From positions 62,001-126,000 of the forward strand of contig JAICUB010000006.1 of assembly GCA_025936045.1 (NCBI GenBank): a stretch of 64,000 nt of DNA, read 5' to 3'. The notes under the pieces were generated by a model. The model saw only the letters and a program-made list of their open reading frames with translations, was not told the DNA's origin and ran no database searches. Below, piece after piece: positions 44,094-53,067 of the stretch (position 1 is the stretch's first letter; each line of letters opens with the position of its first letter). The DNA comes from Polyangiaceae bacterium. GTDB lineage: Bacteria > Myxococcota_A > Polyangia > Polyangiales > Polyangiaceae. Both the position numbers and the translations under genes were made by a program.

Positions 44094-44351
44094 GTGCCGT
44101 CGATTTCCGCACTGACCGAGCTCGGCGAGAACGCCGTGCTGCTGGCCCTCGCAGTATCGCTGCCCGTGATCGGCGTGGCGGCGCTCGTCGGCGCCTTGGT
44201 CTCCGCTCTCCAAGCCGCAACGCAACTTCAGGACGCGACGCTCGCGCACTTGCCGCGCCTCCTCGCCGTCGCGGTCGCACTCATCGTCGCCGGGCCGTGG
44301 ATGGGCGCGGAAATCGCCAAGTTCGCGCTCGAAGCCTTCACGGCGAGGTGA
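44094..44351 (+). CDS. SctS/FliQ-family export apparatus protein, isolated
   Basis: An 85-residue protein with a GTG start. Two membrane helices, AVLLALAVSLPVIGVAALVG and RLLAVAVALIVAGPWMGAEI, are linked by ALVSALQAATQLQDATLAHL. The conserved LPVIGVAALVGALVSALQAA and TQLQDATL motifs are those of FliQ/SctS, a small core subunit of type III secretion and flagellar export gates (usual length 86-89). In known systems it lies next to sctR and sctT; here neither is present, and the neighbours are a lipoprotein and an EpmA-like ligase. It is therefore an orphan component; the other parts may be scattered elsewhere in the genome. Confidence 0.85.
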   Translation: MPSISALTELGENAVLLALAVSLPVIGVAALVGALVSALQAATQLQDATLAHLPRLLAVAVALIVAGPWMGAEIAKFALEAFTAR

Positions 44352-44355
44352 ACAC

Positions 44356-45549
44356 GTGCGCGCGCGGGTGCTCGCGCCGAGTGACGTCCCGCGTACGTCG
44401 AAGGGGCGCGTGCGCGTGGGCGGACGCGTGGTCGCGGCGGAGGCCAATCGTCTCGTCGTTGCCGACGCGTTCGCGCACGTGACCGTCACGGGGGAGCTCG
44501 CCGCGAACCCGGGCGATCTCGTGGTCGTGTCCGGGCGCGTCGTGCGGGGGCGAGTCGTCGACGCACGGCTCGAGGGACACCAGGCCGAGGCCGAGCCGCG
44601 CGGCGACGGCATGACGGGCCGCTTCACCTTCGGCGGTACCGGCGCGATGCTCGCGACGCGCGCCGCGATCATGGCCGAAATTCGCTCATTTTTCGGCGAG
44701 CAAGGCTTCGTGGAGGTCGAAACGCCGATTCGCGTCCCCGCCCCGGGCGTCGATGCGCACGTCGAGGCGATCAAGAGCGCCGGGCAGTTTCTCATCACGT
44801 CCCCCGAGCTCGCGTTGAAGCGCTTGCTCGTCGGTGGTCTGCCGCGCGTTTTCGAGCTCGCTCGTGTGCTCAGGGCCGACGAACGAGGCACGCTGCACGA
44901 ACCGGAGTTTCGCCTGCTCGAGTGGTACCGCGCGTTCGCGGGCTACGAGGACGTGCTCGCCGACACCGAACGTCTCGTCGCGCGCGTCGCCCGCCGAGCG
45001 CGTGGACGCGTGGAGCTCGTGACGCCGGACGGGCGCACGCTCGACGCGCGTCCACCGTTTCCCCGGATCTCGGTGCGCGAGGCGTTCCGCCGCTACGCCG
45101 GCGAGCCCGACGCCGCGGCGCTTGCCGCCGGCGACGAAGCGCGCTTTTTCGAGCTCTTGGTCGGCCGCGTCGAACCGGCGCTCGCCGCGTTCGAGCAACC
45201 GGTATTTCTCGTCGAGTACCCGATCTCGCAGGCCGCGCTCGCCCGGCCGTCGCCTTCCGATCCGACCGTCGCCGAGCGCTTCGAGCTCTACGCAGGCGGC
45301 GTCGAGCTCTCGAACGGCTACGGCGAGCTCACCGATCCGGCCGAGCAAGCACGCCGCTTTCGTGCCGAAAAGCTCGCCCGCAAAGCCACCGGTCGCCCCA
45401 CGTATCCCACCGACGAGCGCTTCCTCGCCGCGCTTCGCGAAGGCATGCCTCCCGCGGGCGGCAACGCGCTCGGCGTCGACCGGCTCGTGATGCTCGCGAC
45501 CGGCGCGAAGAGCATCGCCGAAGTCATCGCGTTACCGGCCGGCATCTAA
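44356..45549 (+). CDS. epmA: EpmA/GenX-like elongation factor P lysyl-ligase
   Basis: A 397-residue protein with a GTG start, 4 bases after the SctS-like gene. From about residue 90 it follows class II (Lys/Asp-type) tRNA synthetase motifs as in GenX/PoxA: FFGEQGFVEVETPIRVPAPG (motif 1 region), FLITSPELALKRLLVGGLPR, VFELARVLRADERGTLHEPE (motif 2), ELSNGYGELTDP and GNALGVDRLVMLA (motif 3). EpmA attaches beta-lysine to EF-P. The anticodon-binding domain is missing as expected, but an N-terminal stretch of about 80 residues (GRVRVGGRVVAAEANRLVVA) looks like an OB-type barrel, longer than in E. coli EpmA (325). No efp or epmB is nearby. Confidence 0.88.
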   Translation: MRARVLAPSDVPRTSKGRVRVGGRVVAAEANRLVVADAFAHVTVTGELAANPGDLVVVSGRVVRGRVVDARLEGHQAEAEPRGDGMTGRFTFGGTGAMLATRAAIMAEIRSFFGEQGFVEVETPIRVPAPGVDAHVEAIKSAGQFLITSPELALKRLLVGGLPRVFELARVLRADERGTLHEPEFRLLEWYRAFAGYEDVLADTERLVARVARRARGRVELVTPDGRTLDARPPFPRISVREAFRRYAGEPDAAALAAGDEARFFELLVGRVEPALAAFEQPVFLVEYPISQAALARPSPSDPTVAERFELYAGGVELSNGYGELTDPAEQARRFRAEKLARKATGRPTYPTDERFLAALREGMPPAGGNALGVDRLVMLATGAKSIAEVIALPAGI

Positions 45550-45586
45550 CGCGCCTCGGCGCAGACCGAGCGCGGCTCTTCGGACG

Positions 45587-46696
45587 CTAGGCGAGTGCGC
45601 GGGCCGCGGCGCGCTCGCTGCTTTCGACGCGGAAATTGACCGGCAAATCGAGAAAGCCCTCGAGGCACAGGAAGTCGTAAAGCTCGTGACAGACGACCTC
45701 CGCGCTCTCGCTGTAGACGTGCGGGTCGGAGAAGAAGCGCAGGGTTTCGTCGTGGAACTCGCTGCCCGCCTGCGTGAGCCGCAAGACGAGCTCGTCCCCG
45801 CAGCAATTCACCATCTGTTCCATGAACACACGTTCCCACTGCTCGCGAAATTCCGGGAACGCGTCGGCGAGCACCTTGTAGCCGACGCTGTTCGCGCGCC
45901 GAGCCGTCTGCGCGGCGCGAATGGTGTTCTTCGCCATCGTGTCGAGACGCGGCGGGAGGTAGTCCCGCAAAAACTCCGAGACGACCGCGGCATACACCGT
46001 CATCACCCGATTGAGCTCGGGGGATCGCCGCGAGAGGAACGCCACCTGCAGATCGCGCTCGAGCTTCGTCAACAGCTCGAGGCTCCCCTGCCGCACCTCG
46101 GGATTCTCGTACTCGAAGCCTTCGAGCTCGGCGCGCAAGCGGTTCTTGTAGCGAGCGAGCACGTAGTAGACGCCCTGCTCGGCGTGGTGAATGCGCTTGT
46201 CCTTGTCGCCTTTGGACTTCTCGTGGAGCTCGCTCTCGAAGAAGAGCTTCGCGACACGCCTGCCGAGCGGCTTCAAAATCCGCGTCGTGAACTGCGACTC
46301 GGACGAGAACACCTTGCTCAGAAGGATCGCCATCGATCGCACGTGCTGCGCCTCCATGTCGTCCGGAGTCTGGCCATTGCTCGCCTGGGCGGCCGCGACC
46401 TGCATTTCCTTGAGCTGGGCGACCACTTGCGCGGTGATCGCGTCGAGTTCGGCGTTGGTCGCGAGCTCCGCCTTGTAGTGAATGACGCGGGCCTGAAGCT
46501 GCTCGTGCATGAGCCCGAGCGCCTGGAGGGTGAGCTGCTCCTTTTGGTCGGCGCTCAGCGGCCCGCCTGGTGACCGGCCGCCGGGGGCTGCCGGCTGGAG
46601 CCCGGCGGATGCGGGTGTCGGCGGCCGGCCCCTCGATGCCGGCGTCGCGGACGGCGGCGGGCGCCGCGGCGGAGGCTTGGGCGGAGCGGCGGTCAC
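45587..46696 (-). CDS. Hypothetical helical protein with Pro-rich N-terminus
   Basis: A 369-residue protein with the GTG start at 46696; the longer frame reaches into the bolA gene and is rejected. The first 55 residues are Pro/Ala-rich and probably disordered. The remainder is helical, with coiled-coil-like segments ([40 protein letters not shown]) and long amphipathic helices. I do not recognise a family. Tryptophan and Cys are rare except [12 protein letters not shown]. There is no signal or membrane segment. It is convergent with the epmA-like gene and divergent from bolA. The even mix of charged helices suggests a structural or adaptor protein. Confidence 0.6.
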   Translation of the reverse strand: MTAAPPKPPPRRPPPSATPASRGRPPTPASAGLQPAAPGGRSPGGPLSADQKEQLTLQALGLMHEQLQARVIHYKAELATNAELDAITAQVVAQLKEMQVAAAQASNGQTPDDMEAQHVRSMAILLSKVFSSESQFTTRILKPLGRRVAKLFFESELHEKSKGDKDKRIHHAEQGVYYVLARYKNRLRAELEGFEYENPEVRQGSLELLTKLERDLQVAFLSRRSPELNRVMTVYAAVVSEFLRDYLPPRLDTMAKNTIRAAQTARRANSVGYKVLADAFPEFREQWERVFMEQMVNCCGDELVLRLTQAGSEFHDETLRFFSDPHVYSESAEVVCHELYDFLCLEGFLDLPVNFRVESSERAAARALA

Positions 46697-46745
46697 CGTG
46701 CGGCAACGTTGACAGGTGCACGGGCGCGCGTAAATGGTGAGGAGA

Positions 46746-47000
46746 ATGCTCGAGCCAGAAAAGGTCCAAGCGCTGCTCCTCACCGCGTTTCCAGGTGCCG
46801 ATATCGATCTCGTCGACCTCACCGGTACGCGGGATCACTACCAGGCACGCATCGTTTCCGAGGCGTTCGCCGGCCGTTCGCTCGTAGAGCAACACCAGCT
46901 CGTCTACCGCGCCCTCGGCGAGGCGATGAGCGGTCCGATCCATGCATTGGCACTCAACACGTACACGCCCGAGGCGTGGGCGAAGGTTCAATCGAGGTAG
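46746..47000 (+). CDS. bolA: BolA-family protein
   Basis: An 84-residue protein (ATG at 46746; an ATG at 46734 would add four residues). It has the class II-KH-like BolA signature: [40 protein letters not shown] and [16 protein letters not shown] with the conserved His used for cluster binding. The conserved RDHYQ and [10 protein letters not shown] match the family. BolA proteins bind a [2Fe-2S] cluster together with a CGFS monothiol glutaredoxin, and the next gene, 2 bases downstream, is exactly that. This pairing suggests a role in iron-sulfur cluster storage or transfer. Confidence 0.9.
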   Translation: MLEPEKVQALLLTAFPGADIDLVDLTGTRDHYQARIVSEAFAGRSLVEQHQLVYRALGEAMSGPIHALALNTYTPEAWAKVQSR

Positions 47001-47002
47001 AG

Positions 47003-47314
47003 ATGGACGACACGCTGCGCGACCGCATCAAGGACACCGTCGAAGGCTCCAAAGTCGTGCTCTTCATGAAGGGCACGAGGAACTTCCCGCAGTGCGGCTT
47101 CTCCGCCAAGGTGGTCGGGATCCTCAAGCAGGAGGGCGTCGAGTTTCGCGACGTGAACATCCTCACCGATCAGGACCTGCGGCAAGGCCTGAAGGAGTAC
47201 TCCAACTGGCCGACCTTCCCGCAGCTCTACGCCGGCGGGAAGCTCGTCGGCGGCTGCGACATCGTCTCGAGCCTCCACGAAACGGGAGAGCTCGCCGCGG
47301 TCCTCGGAAAGTAA
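47003..47314 (+). CDS. grxD: Monothiol glutaredoxin (CGFS, Grx4/GrxD type)
   Basis: A 103-residue protein with the ATG at 47003. It holds all hallmarks of the CGFS class: [20 protein letters not shown] with the CGFS active site, [40 protein letters not shown] and the cis-Pro in PTFPQ. These proteins bind a [2Fe-2S] cluster with glutathione and deliver it to acceptors, often with BolA. Two bases separate it from the bolA stop, so the pair is co-transcribed. An extended frame upstream to 46709 is out of family and rejected. Confidence 0.93.
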   Translation: MDDTLRDRIKDTVEGSKVVLFMKGTRNFPQCGFSAKVVGILKQEGVEFRDVNILTDQDLRQGLKEYSNWPTFPQLYAGGKLVGGCDIVSSLHETGELAAVLGK

Positions 47315-47321
47315 GGGGGGG

Positions 47322-48080
47322 TTGGACAAGCCGCTCGTCCTCGTCGCGAACGACGACGGCTACCGCGCGCGGGGGCTCAATCTCTTGGCGCAGGCGCTGA
47401 GGCCCCGGGCGGACGTCGTGGTCTGCGCGCCCGAGATCGAGCAGAGCGCGGCGAGCCACGCGCTCAGTCTCCATCGGCCGCTCCGGCTCTTCACGCATGG
47501 TGACGGCATTTTTTCCGTCGACGGCACCCCGGCCGATTGCGTGTACGTCGCCCTTCACGCTGAAACGCGCGTGCTGCCGCGGCGGCCCGACGTGATCGTT
47601 TCGGGGGTGAATCACGGCGTGAACCTCGGTGACGACGTGTTCTACAGCGGCACGGTCGCAGCGGCACGCGAGGGCGCGCTCAAGGGCATTCCCGCGCTCG
47701 CCGTGTCGGCGGCGCCCGACGCCGAGCTCGAAGCCGCGGCGGAACTCGCGGCGGAGCTCGCGCTGACGCTCGCGCGACTCGCAACGGGCCCCGCTCTCAT
47801 CAACGTCAACGTACCGCGCGGCACGGGCTGGCCGCTCCGTGCCACGCGTCTCGGGCGCCGGATTTACCGCGACGAGGTCGAATTCCGCCGTGATCCGCGC
47901 GGGCGCGAATATCTCTGGATTGGCGGACCGGGAGCTGCCCATGCAGCGGTTCCGGGCTCCGACACGGAGGCGTTCGACGCAGGAATCGTCGGCATTACGC
48001 CGCTCGTGCTCGACCTCTGGCACCGCGAGGCACGCGCGGAAGCCGAGTCGCTTGCAGCCGCGGTTCGGCGAGGGCAATAA
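47322..48080 (+). CDS. surE: 5'/3'-nucleotidase SurE
   Basis: A 252-residue protein with a TTG start preceded by a G-rich ribosome-binding sequence. The metal site NDDGYRARG near the N-terminus (Asp-Asp), EIEQSAASHALSL, VDGTPADCVYVALH and the signature SGVNHGVNLGDDVFYSGTVA with AAREG are all present, and the length is normal. SurE removes phosphate from nucleoside monophosphates and is linked to stationary-phase survival. It lies 7 bases after grxD and 6 bases before apt, and the latter adjacency to a purine salvage enzyme makes sense metabolically. Confidence 0.94.
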   Translation: MDKPLVLVANDDGYRARGLNLLAQALRPRADVVVCAPEIEQSAASHALSLHRPLRLFTHGDGIFSVDGTPADCVYVALHAETRVLPRRPDVIVSGVNHGVNLGDDVFYSGTVAAAREGALKGIPALAVSAAPDAELEAAAELAAELALTLARLATGPALINVNVPRGTGWPLRATRLGRRIYRDEVEFRRDPRGREYLWIGGPGAAHAAVPGSDTEAFDAGIVGITPLVLDLWHREARAEAESLAAAVRRGQ

Positions 48081-48086
48081 GAAGCG

Positions 48087-48749
48087 ATGGCCGTGCGCAA
48101 GGGATCCTTCGCGAAGCCGAACAAGCCGGTCTTGGCGCGTCCGCTGCCGACGCCGCGCGGCGTCGACGGCAAGAAGTCGTCGGCCGCTCCCAAGCTCGTT
48201 CCACGCTCGGCGCCTCAGGAGTTCGAGCCGCACCGCTACGTGCGCCAGTTCATCCGTGAGATCCCGGATTTTCCGCAGCCGGGCATTTTGTTTCGCGACA
48301 TCACGCCGCTGCTCGCCGATCCGAAAGCGTTCCACATCGTGCTCGACGCGATCGCGCACCATTTCGTCGGCGAGCGCGTGGACGCGGTCGTCGGTGTCGA
48401 GTCGCGCGGCTTCATCTTCGGCGGCGCGTTGGCGGCGCGCCTGAACGCGAGCTTCGTGCCGGTGCGCAAACCGGGCAAGCTCCCCTACCGCACCGACAAG
48501 GTTTCGTACTCGCTCGAATACGGGGAGGCCGAGCTCGAGATGCATCGGGATTCGCTGCGTGAAGGCAGCGCCGTGCTCGTCGTCGACGATCTGCTCGCGA
48601 CGGGCGGCACCGCGGCGGCCGCGGGCGAGCTCGTCCATCGCCAGGGCGCTTTCGTCGTCGCTTACGCGTTCGTGATCGAGCTTTTGTCGCTCGGCGGGCG
48701 CGAGCGGCTGTTGCCGACGCCCGCGACGAGCATCGTGCAGTTCGAGTAG
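48087..48749 (+). CDS. apt: Adenine phosphoribosyltransferase with N-terminal extension
   Basis: A 220-residue protein with an ATG start, 6 bases after surE. APT converts adenine and PRPP to AMP. Core motifs: IREIPDFPQPGILFRDITPL, VVGVESRGFIFGGALAARLN, VRKPGKLPYRTDKVSYSLEY and the PRPP loop AVLVVDDLLATGGTAAAAGE. A typical Apt is about 170-180 residues; here about 45 basic residues rich in Lys/Pro/Ala (MAVRKGSFAKPNKPVLARPL) come first. The extension may be disordered; an alternative internal start is possible but no better in-frame start with a ribosome-binding site was seen. Confidence 0.92.
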   Translation: MAVRKGSFAKPNKPVLARPLPTPRGVDGKKSSAAPKLVPRSAPQEFEPHRYVRQFIREIPDFPQPGILFRDITPLLADPKAFHIVLDAIAHHFVGERVDAVVGVESRGFIFGGALAARLNASFVPVRKPGKLPYRTDKVSYSLEYGEAELEMHRDSLREGSAVLVVDDLLATGGTAAAAGELVHRQGAFVVAYAFVIELLSLGGRERLLPTPATSIVQFE

Positions 48750-48848
48750 CCGTCGTCGTACGCAACTCGCGCGGACGGCGACCGATGTCACCTCGCCGGG
48801 TCGAAGCTTGCGGACTCTCCCGCAGCGGGCACCCGAACGAGATCACGC

Positions 48849-49310
48849 ATGGCTCCTTGGATCAGCACATTTCTCGTCGTTTCGAGCGTTCTCTCGTGCG
48901 CAGGCTGCGCGGGAGCGGACGGCCGCACCGAAGCGGACACCGCGCCGCTCGACACGACGAGCGCCGAGCTCGCCCGGAACGCGCTCACACCGACGCAAGA
49001 GCAGACGGCGCTGAAACTCATCGACGACATCTGCGGCGACACCTGGTGCGAAGGAGACGACGACTTCCGTTTCGACGCGCTCAGCTGCTGCGCGGCTTCG
49101 CAGAGCTGCACCCTCTCACTCGAGCTCCTGCCGCGTGAAGGCGTCTCGAGCCCGAAGCGCGACTACCACCGGAGCTGCCGCACGCGGCATTTCACGGGCT
49201 TCGCCGCCCTCGTCGATACCGCGCCGAACGGCTACCAATCGCTCAATCAGGACTACTACTTCGCGCTCACCGACTGCATCTCGACGCTCGAATCCGAGCT
49301 GCCGCGTTGA
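48849..49310 (+). CDS. Small Cys-containing lipoprotein, unknown
   Basis: A 153-residue protein. Signal STFLVVSSVLSCAGCAGADG with lipobox CAGC. The mature chain has the segments IDDICGDTWCEGDDDFRFDA and LSCCAASQSCTLSLEL, six Cys in close spacing, and DYHRSCRTRHF, suggesting disulfides in an exported protein. No family is recognised. It is preceded by a 99-base gap and convergent with the next gene, so it is probably transcribed alone. Confidence 0.65.
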   Translation: MAPWISTFLVVSSVLSCAGCAGADGRTEADTAPLDTTSAELARNALTPTQEQTALKLIDDICGDTWCEGDDDFRFDALSCCAASQSCTLSLELLPREGVSSPKRDYHRSCRTRHFTGFAALVDTAPNGYQSLNQDYYFALTDCISTLESELPR

Positions 49311-49325
49311 ACGCGTTCGAGTCGG

Positions 49326-50393
49326 CTAAAAATCGTCGTCCGCGTCGCCGAGCTCGACGGCCATCGAGACGATCGCCGTGTTCTGCCCGAGCGTACCGAG
49401 CGGGCTGAACGGCGGGTTCGTGCTGCCCACGCGCGCGCTGTTGTCGATCGCGAGGTAATACTGCCCGGGCGGGAGCGGGAAGCGCTGACGGAGCTCCGCG
49501 CCCGGAGTGAGCGAGAACGTCGAGATGGGAGCTTCTGGCGGCGGCCCGAGCGCGAGCCCGTTTTGCAAACCCTGACGCCAGAGATCGCCGGTGCCACGCC
49601 GGATGAGGAGCACGTCGACCGGCGGCCCCTGCACCGCGAGCCGCACGAAAAGCGCCTGATCCTTCGAGGCCACGGTGAGCGGCCCGGCGATGTCGAGCTG
49701 GTCGGTGTGCACCTCGCTCGTCTCGTTGACGATCGCATAGCGCCCCTTCGACGTGTTGAACGGCTGAGCCGGGCGCGCGGGTGGGCTCAAGATGCCGAGC
49801 GCGAACGCGTCGCCGTCGTCGGCGTGAACGACCGTGAAGCCCGAAGCGAGCTCCCCCGACACGATCTGACCGCCGAAGCTGTTGACGAGGTAACCCCCGG
49901 GGCCCTGCGCCGCCCAATTCACCAGCCGATTTTCCACGGAGGTGACCTGGAAGGTCGGTCCGAGCACGGTCCGAGCTGGTCGCGCGTAGATGTAGACGGC
50001 GTCGTCCGCGAGGTAAAAGTCCATGCGGTACTCGACGCTCGCCATCACGTTGAACGCGATACGCCCCGCAACCGGGGTCCAGGCGAAACCACTGCCCGCG
50101 AACGAGAGCGTCACGGTTTGCGCGGCGTCGTTCACGGTCGTCTGACAGCTCGAGGGAAAAAGGCGCCCGACCGCGTTCGGATCGGGCGCCATCCGGAGCG
50201 CCGCCGAGCGCTGCAGCATCTCGGGGCAGAGCCGTCCCGCGCCGAAGTTCGAGAACAACCACCACCTGAGCGACGGGCTCGCGTTGACGGGCCCCTTGAA
50301 GAGCCCACACCCGGTCGCGAGCGTCAGCGCGACGCCGAGCAACGCCCCTCCCAATCCGCCTGCGGCTCGAACCCCGGATACGCGTGGCTTCAC
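49326..50393 (-). CDS. Lipoprotein, unknown, overlapping hemH
   Basis: A 355-residue protein whose GTG start at 50393 overlaps the hemH stop as GTGA; the longer frame to 50480 lies inside hemH. Signal GLGGALLGVALTLATGCGLF with lipobox ATGC. The mature protein is beta-rich (SFAGSGFAWTPVAGRIAFNV, ASVEYRMDFYLADDAVYIYA) and has LPPGQYYLAIDNSARVGSTN near the end, which resembles the Y-x-L-x-I-D-N ending of some pre-peptidase C-terminal domains. No family assignment. It is translationally coupled to hemH, yet no functional link is obvious. Confidence 0.65.
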   Translation of the reverse strand: MKPRVSGVRAAGGLGGALLGVALTLATGCGLFKGPVNASPSLRWWLFSNFGAGRLCPEMLQRSAALRMAPDPNAVGRLFPSSCQTTVNDAAQTVTLSFAGSGFAWTPVAGRIAFNVMASVEYRMDFYLADDAVYIYARPARTVLGPTFQVTSVENRLVNWAAQGPGGYLVNSFGGQIVSGELASGFTVVHADDGDAFALGILSPPARPAQPFNTSKGRYAIVNETSEVHTDQLDIAGPLTVASKDQALFVRLAVQGPPVDVLLIRRGTGDLWRQGLQNGLALGPPPEAPISTFSLTPGAELRQRFPLPPGQYYLAIDNSARVGSTNPPFSPLGTLGQNTAIVSMAVELGDADDDF

Positions 50394-51283
50394 GATCGCC
50401 CCGCTGTGGCCTTTGTTGCCACGTCGGCGAGCGCTTCGATGAGCCCTTCGGCATGGCCGAGCGCCGGCACCCGCGTCCACTCGAGGCCGAGCTCGCCCGC
50501 GATGGCCCGCGCCTCCACGTCCAGATCGTAAAGCGTCTCGACGTGTTCGCTCAAAAAGCCGAACGGCGCGACGACGACGCGGCGGATGCCGTCACGCTTC
50601 GCGCTTTCGAGCGCGCCCTTCAGCGTGGGACCGAGCCACTCCCCGCCGTCCGCCCCCTGACTCTGGAACGCGAGCTCGAAAGGCTGCTCGAGCTCTTTAC
50701 CGATTGCGGCGGCAGACGCCGTGACTTGCTCGGCGTACGGGTCACCGCCGCGAAGCGCGACGAGCGGCAGGCTGTGCGCCGTCAGAACGAGGCGTGAGCC
50801 CGCCACGAGGTGCGGCCGAATCGAACGCGCATGGGCGCGCACGAAGTGCGAATTGAGGCCCCAAGGTGGGACGACCGAGAGCGCAGGGGGCCGCTTGCCT
50901 TGCTCGAGCAGACGCCCGCGCGCGGCTTCTGCGGCGGCGCCGTAAACGTGAACGCTGAACGGTGCGAGGGGCAACAAGAGGACGTGCTCGCTTCTACGCT
51001 CCTCGGCCCGCGTGAGAGCGTCGTCGAGCGTGGGTTCCGCCAGTCGCATGCCGACGAAGACCGGCACGCCGAGGCGACGCTCGAGCAGCATCGCCTGCTC
51101 TTCAGTCACCCTGAGGAGTGGCGAGCCGCCGATGAGCTCGTAGCGCCGGCGCGTTTCGGCGAGGAGCTCCGGCGACGCCGGCCGCCCGCCGCGAATGCGC
51201 GCGAGAAATGCCGGAAGCTCTTCCAGATCTTCGACCGTTCCGTGCGCCGTGAGAAGAACGGAGGTCCGTGCGGGCATACCCAT
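50390..51283 (-). CDS. hemH: Ferrochelatase
   Basis: A 297-residue protein. The ATG at 51283 is supported by GGAG 9 bases upstream; the much longer open frame to 51793 is not. Ferrochelatase inserts iron into protoporphyrin or coproporphyrin, the end of haem synthesis. Motifs: VLLTAHGTVEDLEELPAFLA, GGSPLL, LVLTAHSLPLVALRGG with the conserved catalytic His, FELAFQSQGADGGEWLGPTL and APFGFLSEHVETLYDLDVEA containing the conserved acidic residues. The N-terminal TAHG replaces the common NLGTP. No other hem gene is adjacent. It is slightly shorter than many HemH. Confidence 0.9.
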   Translation of the reverse strand: MGMPARTSVLLTAHGTVEDLEELPAFLARIRGGRPASPELLAETRRRYELIGGSPLLRVTEEQAMLLERRLGVPVFVGMRLAEPTLDDALTRAEERRSEHVLLLPLAPFSVHVYGAAAEAARGRLLEQGKRPPALSVVPPWGLNSHFVRAHARSIRPHLVAGSRLVLTAHSLPLVALRGGDPYAEQVTASAAAIGKELEQPFELAFQSQGADGGEWLGPTLKGALESAKRDGIRRVVVAPFGFLSEHVETLYDLDVEARAIAGELGLEWTRVPALGHAEGLIEALADVATKATAGRS

Positions 51284-51681
51284 GAAACTGAGCTCCGGAC
51301 TCTCTCTTCGGTGGAGGTCGCGGGTCAATCCTACGAGAAGGTCGTGGCGAAATGCGCCCGATTCCACTCTCAGTGTGACGGAAAAAATGGCGTGCTCGTG
51401 CGCGCGCCCGGCGGTTGGGCTAAGAATATCGAGCGGTCCGGCTTCGAGCGGGGGGCGCACGCGCGCCCTCGCGCGCGCTGGCGTCGTACGAGCGGGCGAA
51501 CGCGCCCGCGAACGGTAGCACTGGCCCGTTGCTTGCTTCATGCTGATTGAACCAAACTCGGAGTTGACGTAGGTCTGAGACGCTGGGCGTCCTACATGAG
51601 CACACCTGTTCATCAGACGACCCGAGCCCGTGGCGCTTGCCATAGGGGCAGGTCCGCGTCGGCGCTCGAGGACAAGGCGTG
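51284..51681. other. Intergenic region between hemH and the kinase gene
   Basis: About 400 bases between two divergent genes, so it should carry both promoters. TTGACG occurs near 51558 but I see no -10 box at a proper distance. No RNA gene, repeat or convincing small gene was recognised. Confidence 0.4.
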
Positions 51682-53067
51682 ATGGAACGCGTCCCCGGCA
51701 TCGTCGTCGCGAACCGCTACCGCTTGCAGCGGCCGCTCGGCGTCGGCGGGATGGGCACCGTTTGGCTCGCGGACGACCTCTTGCTCGACTCACGCTGCGC
51801 GTTGAAGCTCATCGACGACGACAAGGCGCAGAGCAGTGAGGTTCGCGTGCGCTTCGCGCGCGAGGCCAAGGTGGCTGCTCAACTTCGCGGCGCGCACGTG
51901 GTGGATGTCTTCGAGCACGGGGAATGGGAGGGCACGCCGTTCATCGCCATGGAGTACCTCCAGGGCGAGGATCTCGGCACGCGCCTCGATCGCGAAGTGA
52001 CGATCGACGCGGCCACGACCTACCGCATCGCGGCGCACGTCGCCCGAGCGCTCGCTCGCGCGCACGCTTTCGGTATCGTCCATCGGGATCTCAAGCCGGA
52101 AAACATCTTCCTCGTCCAGGGCGACGACGGCGAGATCGCCAAGGTCGTGGACTTCGGCATCGCCAAGCACGACGCGTATTCGCTGCGCGACAAGACGACG
52201 AAGACGGGGTCGTTCCTCGGCACGCCGTACTACGTGAGCCCCGAGCAAGCGCGCGGCAAGCAGACCGACCACCGCTCCGATCTCTGGTCGCTCGCCGTGA
52301 TCGTGTTCCAGTGCTTGACGGGTCGGCCGCCGTTCGAGAGCGAAGCGCTCGGCGAGCTCATGGGCCTCATCCTCTACGAGGACCTGCCGAAGCCGAGCCA
52401 CGTGCGGCCGGATTTGCCACCGGCGTTCGACGTTTGGTGGGAGCACGCCGCCAAGCGCGATCGCGAAGAGCGCTTTCAATCGGCGAAGGACTTCGCTGAT
52501 TCGCTCGCGGTAGCACTCGGTCAGCCTGCGCTACTTCCCGTGCCGAGCCTCTCGCCGCGCTCGAGCTTGATGCTCGAAGGCCCCGGGGATCCGCTCGAGG
52601 AATTGCGGGAAACGGGCGCACCCCTCTCTCGCACGCGACACTCGTCGGTTCCACGGGTGAGCCTCGCGACGGCGCTCATCCGCCACCCGCAAGCCTGGCG
52701 TGCCGCGCTGCAAGGCGTTCCGCGCAAATACATCGCGACCGCCGCCGTGGCGATCGGCATTCTGGGCGGCGGACTGCTCACCTTGCTCGTCGGCCAATCA
52801 CGGACGGAAACACCGCCTACCCCCGTCGCGCAGGCGCCCGCGGCGACCGCCCCCGCGCCTGCGCCGTCGCCACAGGTCGAGGTCGTCGGCCCCGCGAACG
52901 AAGCACCGAGCGCGCCGAGCGCCTCGACCGCTTCGACGAGCGCCGCCGCCGAGCGTAGTGAGCCGCGCAGCTCGACCAGCACGCGCGGTTCGTCGGCATC
53001 GAGCGTTCGCCGGAGCCCCCGCCCTGCCGTCGTGAAGAAGCTGCCGAAGCGCGATTACGGCATCTGA
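51682..53067 (+). CDS. Ser/Thr protein kinase (Hanks/PknB type) with C-terminal membrane segment
   Basis: A 461-residue protein (ATG at 51682, directly after an in-frame GTG). The kinase domain spans about 12-275: glycine loop LGVGGMGTVW (20-28), VAIK-type Lys42 in CALKLIDDD, catalytic loop HRDLKPEN (134-141), DFG Asp157 in VVDFGIAKHD, activation segment GTPYYVSPEQARG and DLWSLAVIVFQ. A Ser/Pro-rich linker leads to one membrane helix (about 349-370, YIATAAVAIGILGGGLLTLL), and the periplasmic tail is Pro/Ala/Ser-rich and disordered, without PASTA or other sensor domains. It is an active-looking RD kinase of the type abundant in myxobacteria. The 3' end overlaps the convergent Cys-repeat gene by 13 bases. 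Its target is unknown. Confidence 0.93.
   Translation: MERVPGIVVANRYRLQRPLGVGGMGTVWLADDLLLDSRCALKLIDDDKAQSSEVRVRFAREAKVAAQLRGAHVVDVFEHGEWEGTPFIAMEYLQGEDLGTRLDREVTIDAATTYRIAAHVARALARAHAFGIVHRDLKPENIFLVQGDDGEIAKVVDFGIAKHDAYSLRDKTTKTGSFLGTPYYVSPEQARGKQTDHRSDLWSLAVIVFQCLTGRPPFESEALGELMGLILYEDLPKPSHVRPDLPPAFDVWWEHAAKRDREERFQSAKDFADSLAVALGQPALLPVPSLSPRSSLMLEGPGDPLEELRETGAPLSRTRHSSVPRVSLATALIRHPQAWRAALQGVPRKYIATAAVAIGILGGGLLTLLVGQSRTETPPTPVAQAPAATAPAPAPSPQVEVVGPANEAPSAPSASTASTSAAAERSEPRSSTSTRGSSASSVRRSPRPAVVKKLPKRDYGI

Noticed and set aside
45550..45586. Hairpin CTCGG-n6-CCGAG between epmA-like and the convergent gene as an intrinsic terminator
   Set aside because: Five-pair stem without a following T tract; too weak to report as a terminator.
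47163..48791. 542-codon frame opposite surE and apt
   Set aside because: Both surE and apt are certain on the other strand; the antisense frame has no recognisable family.
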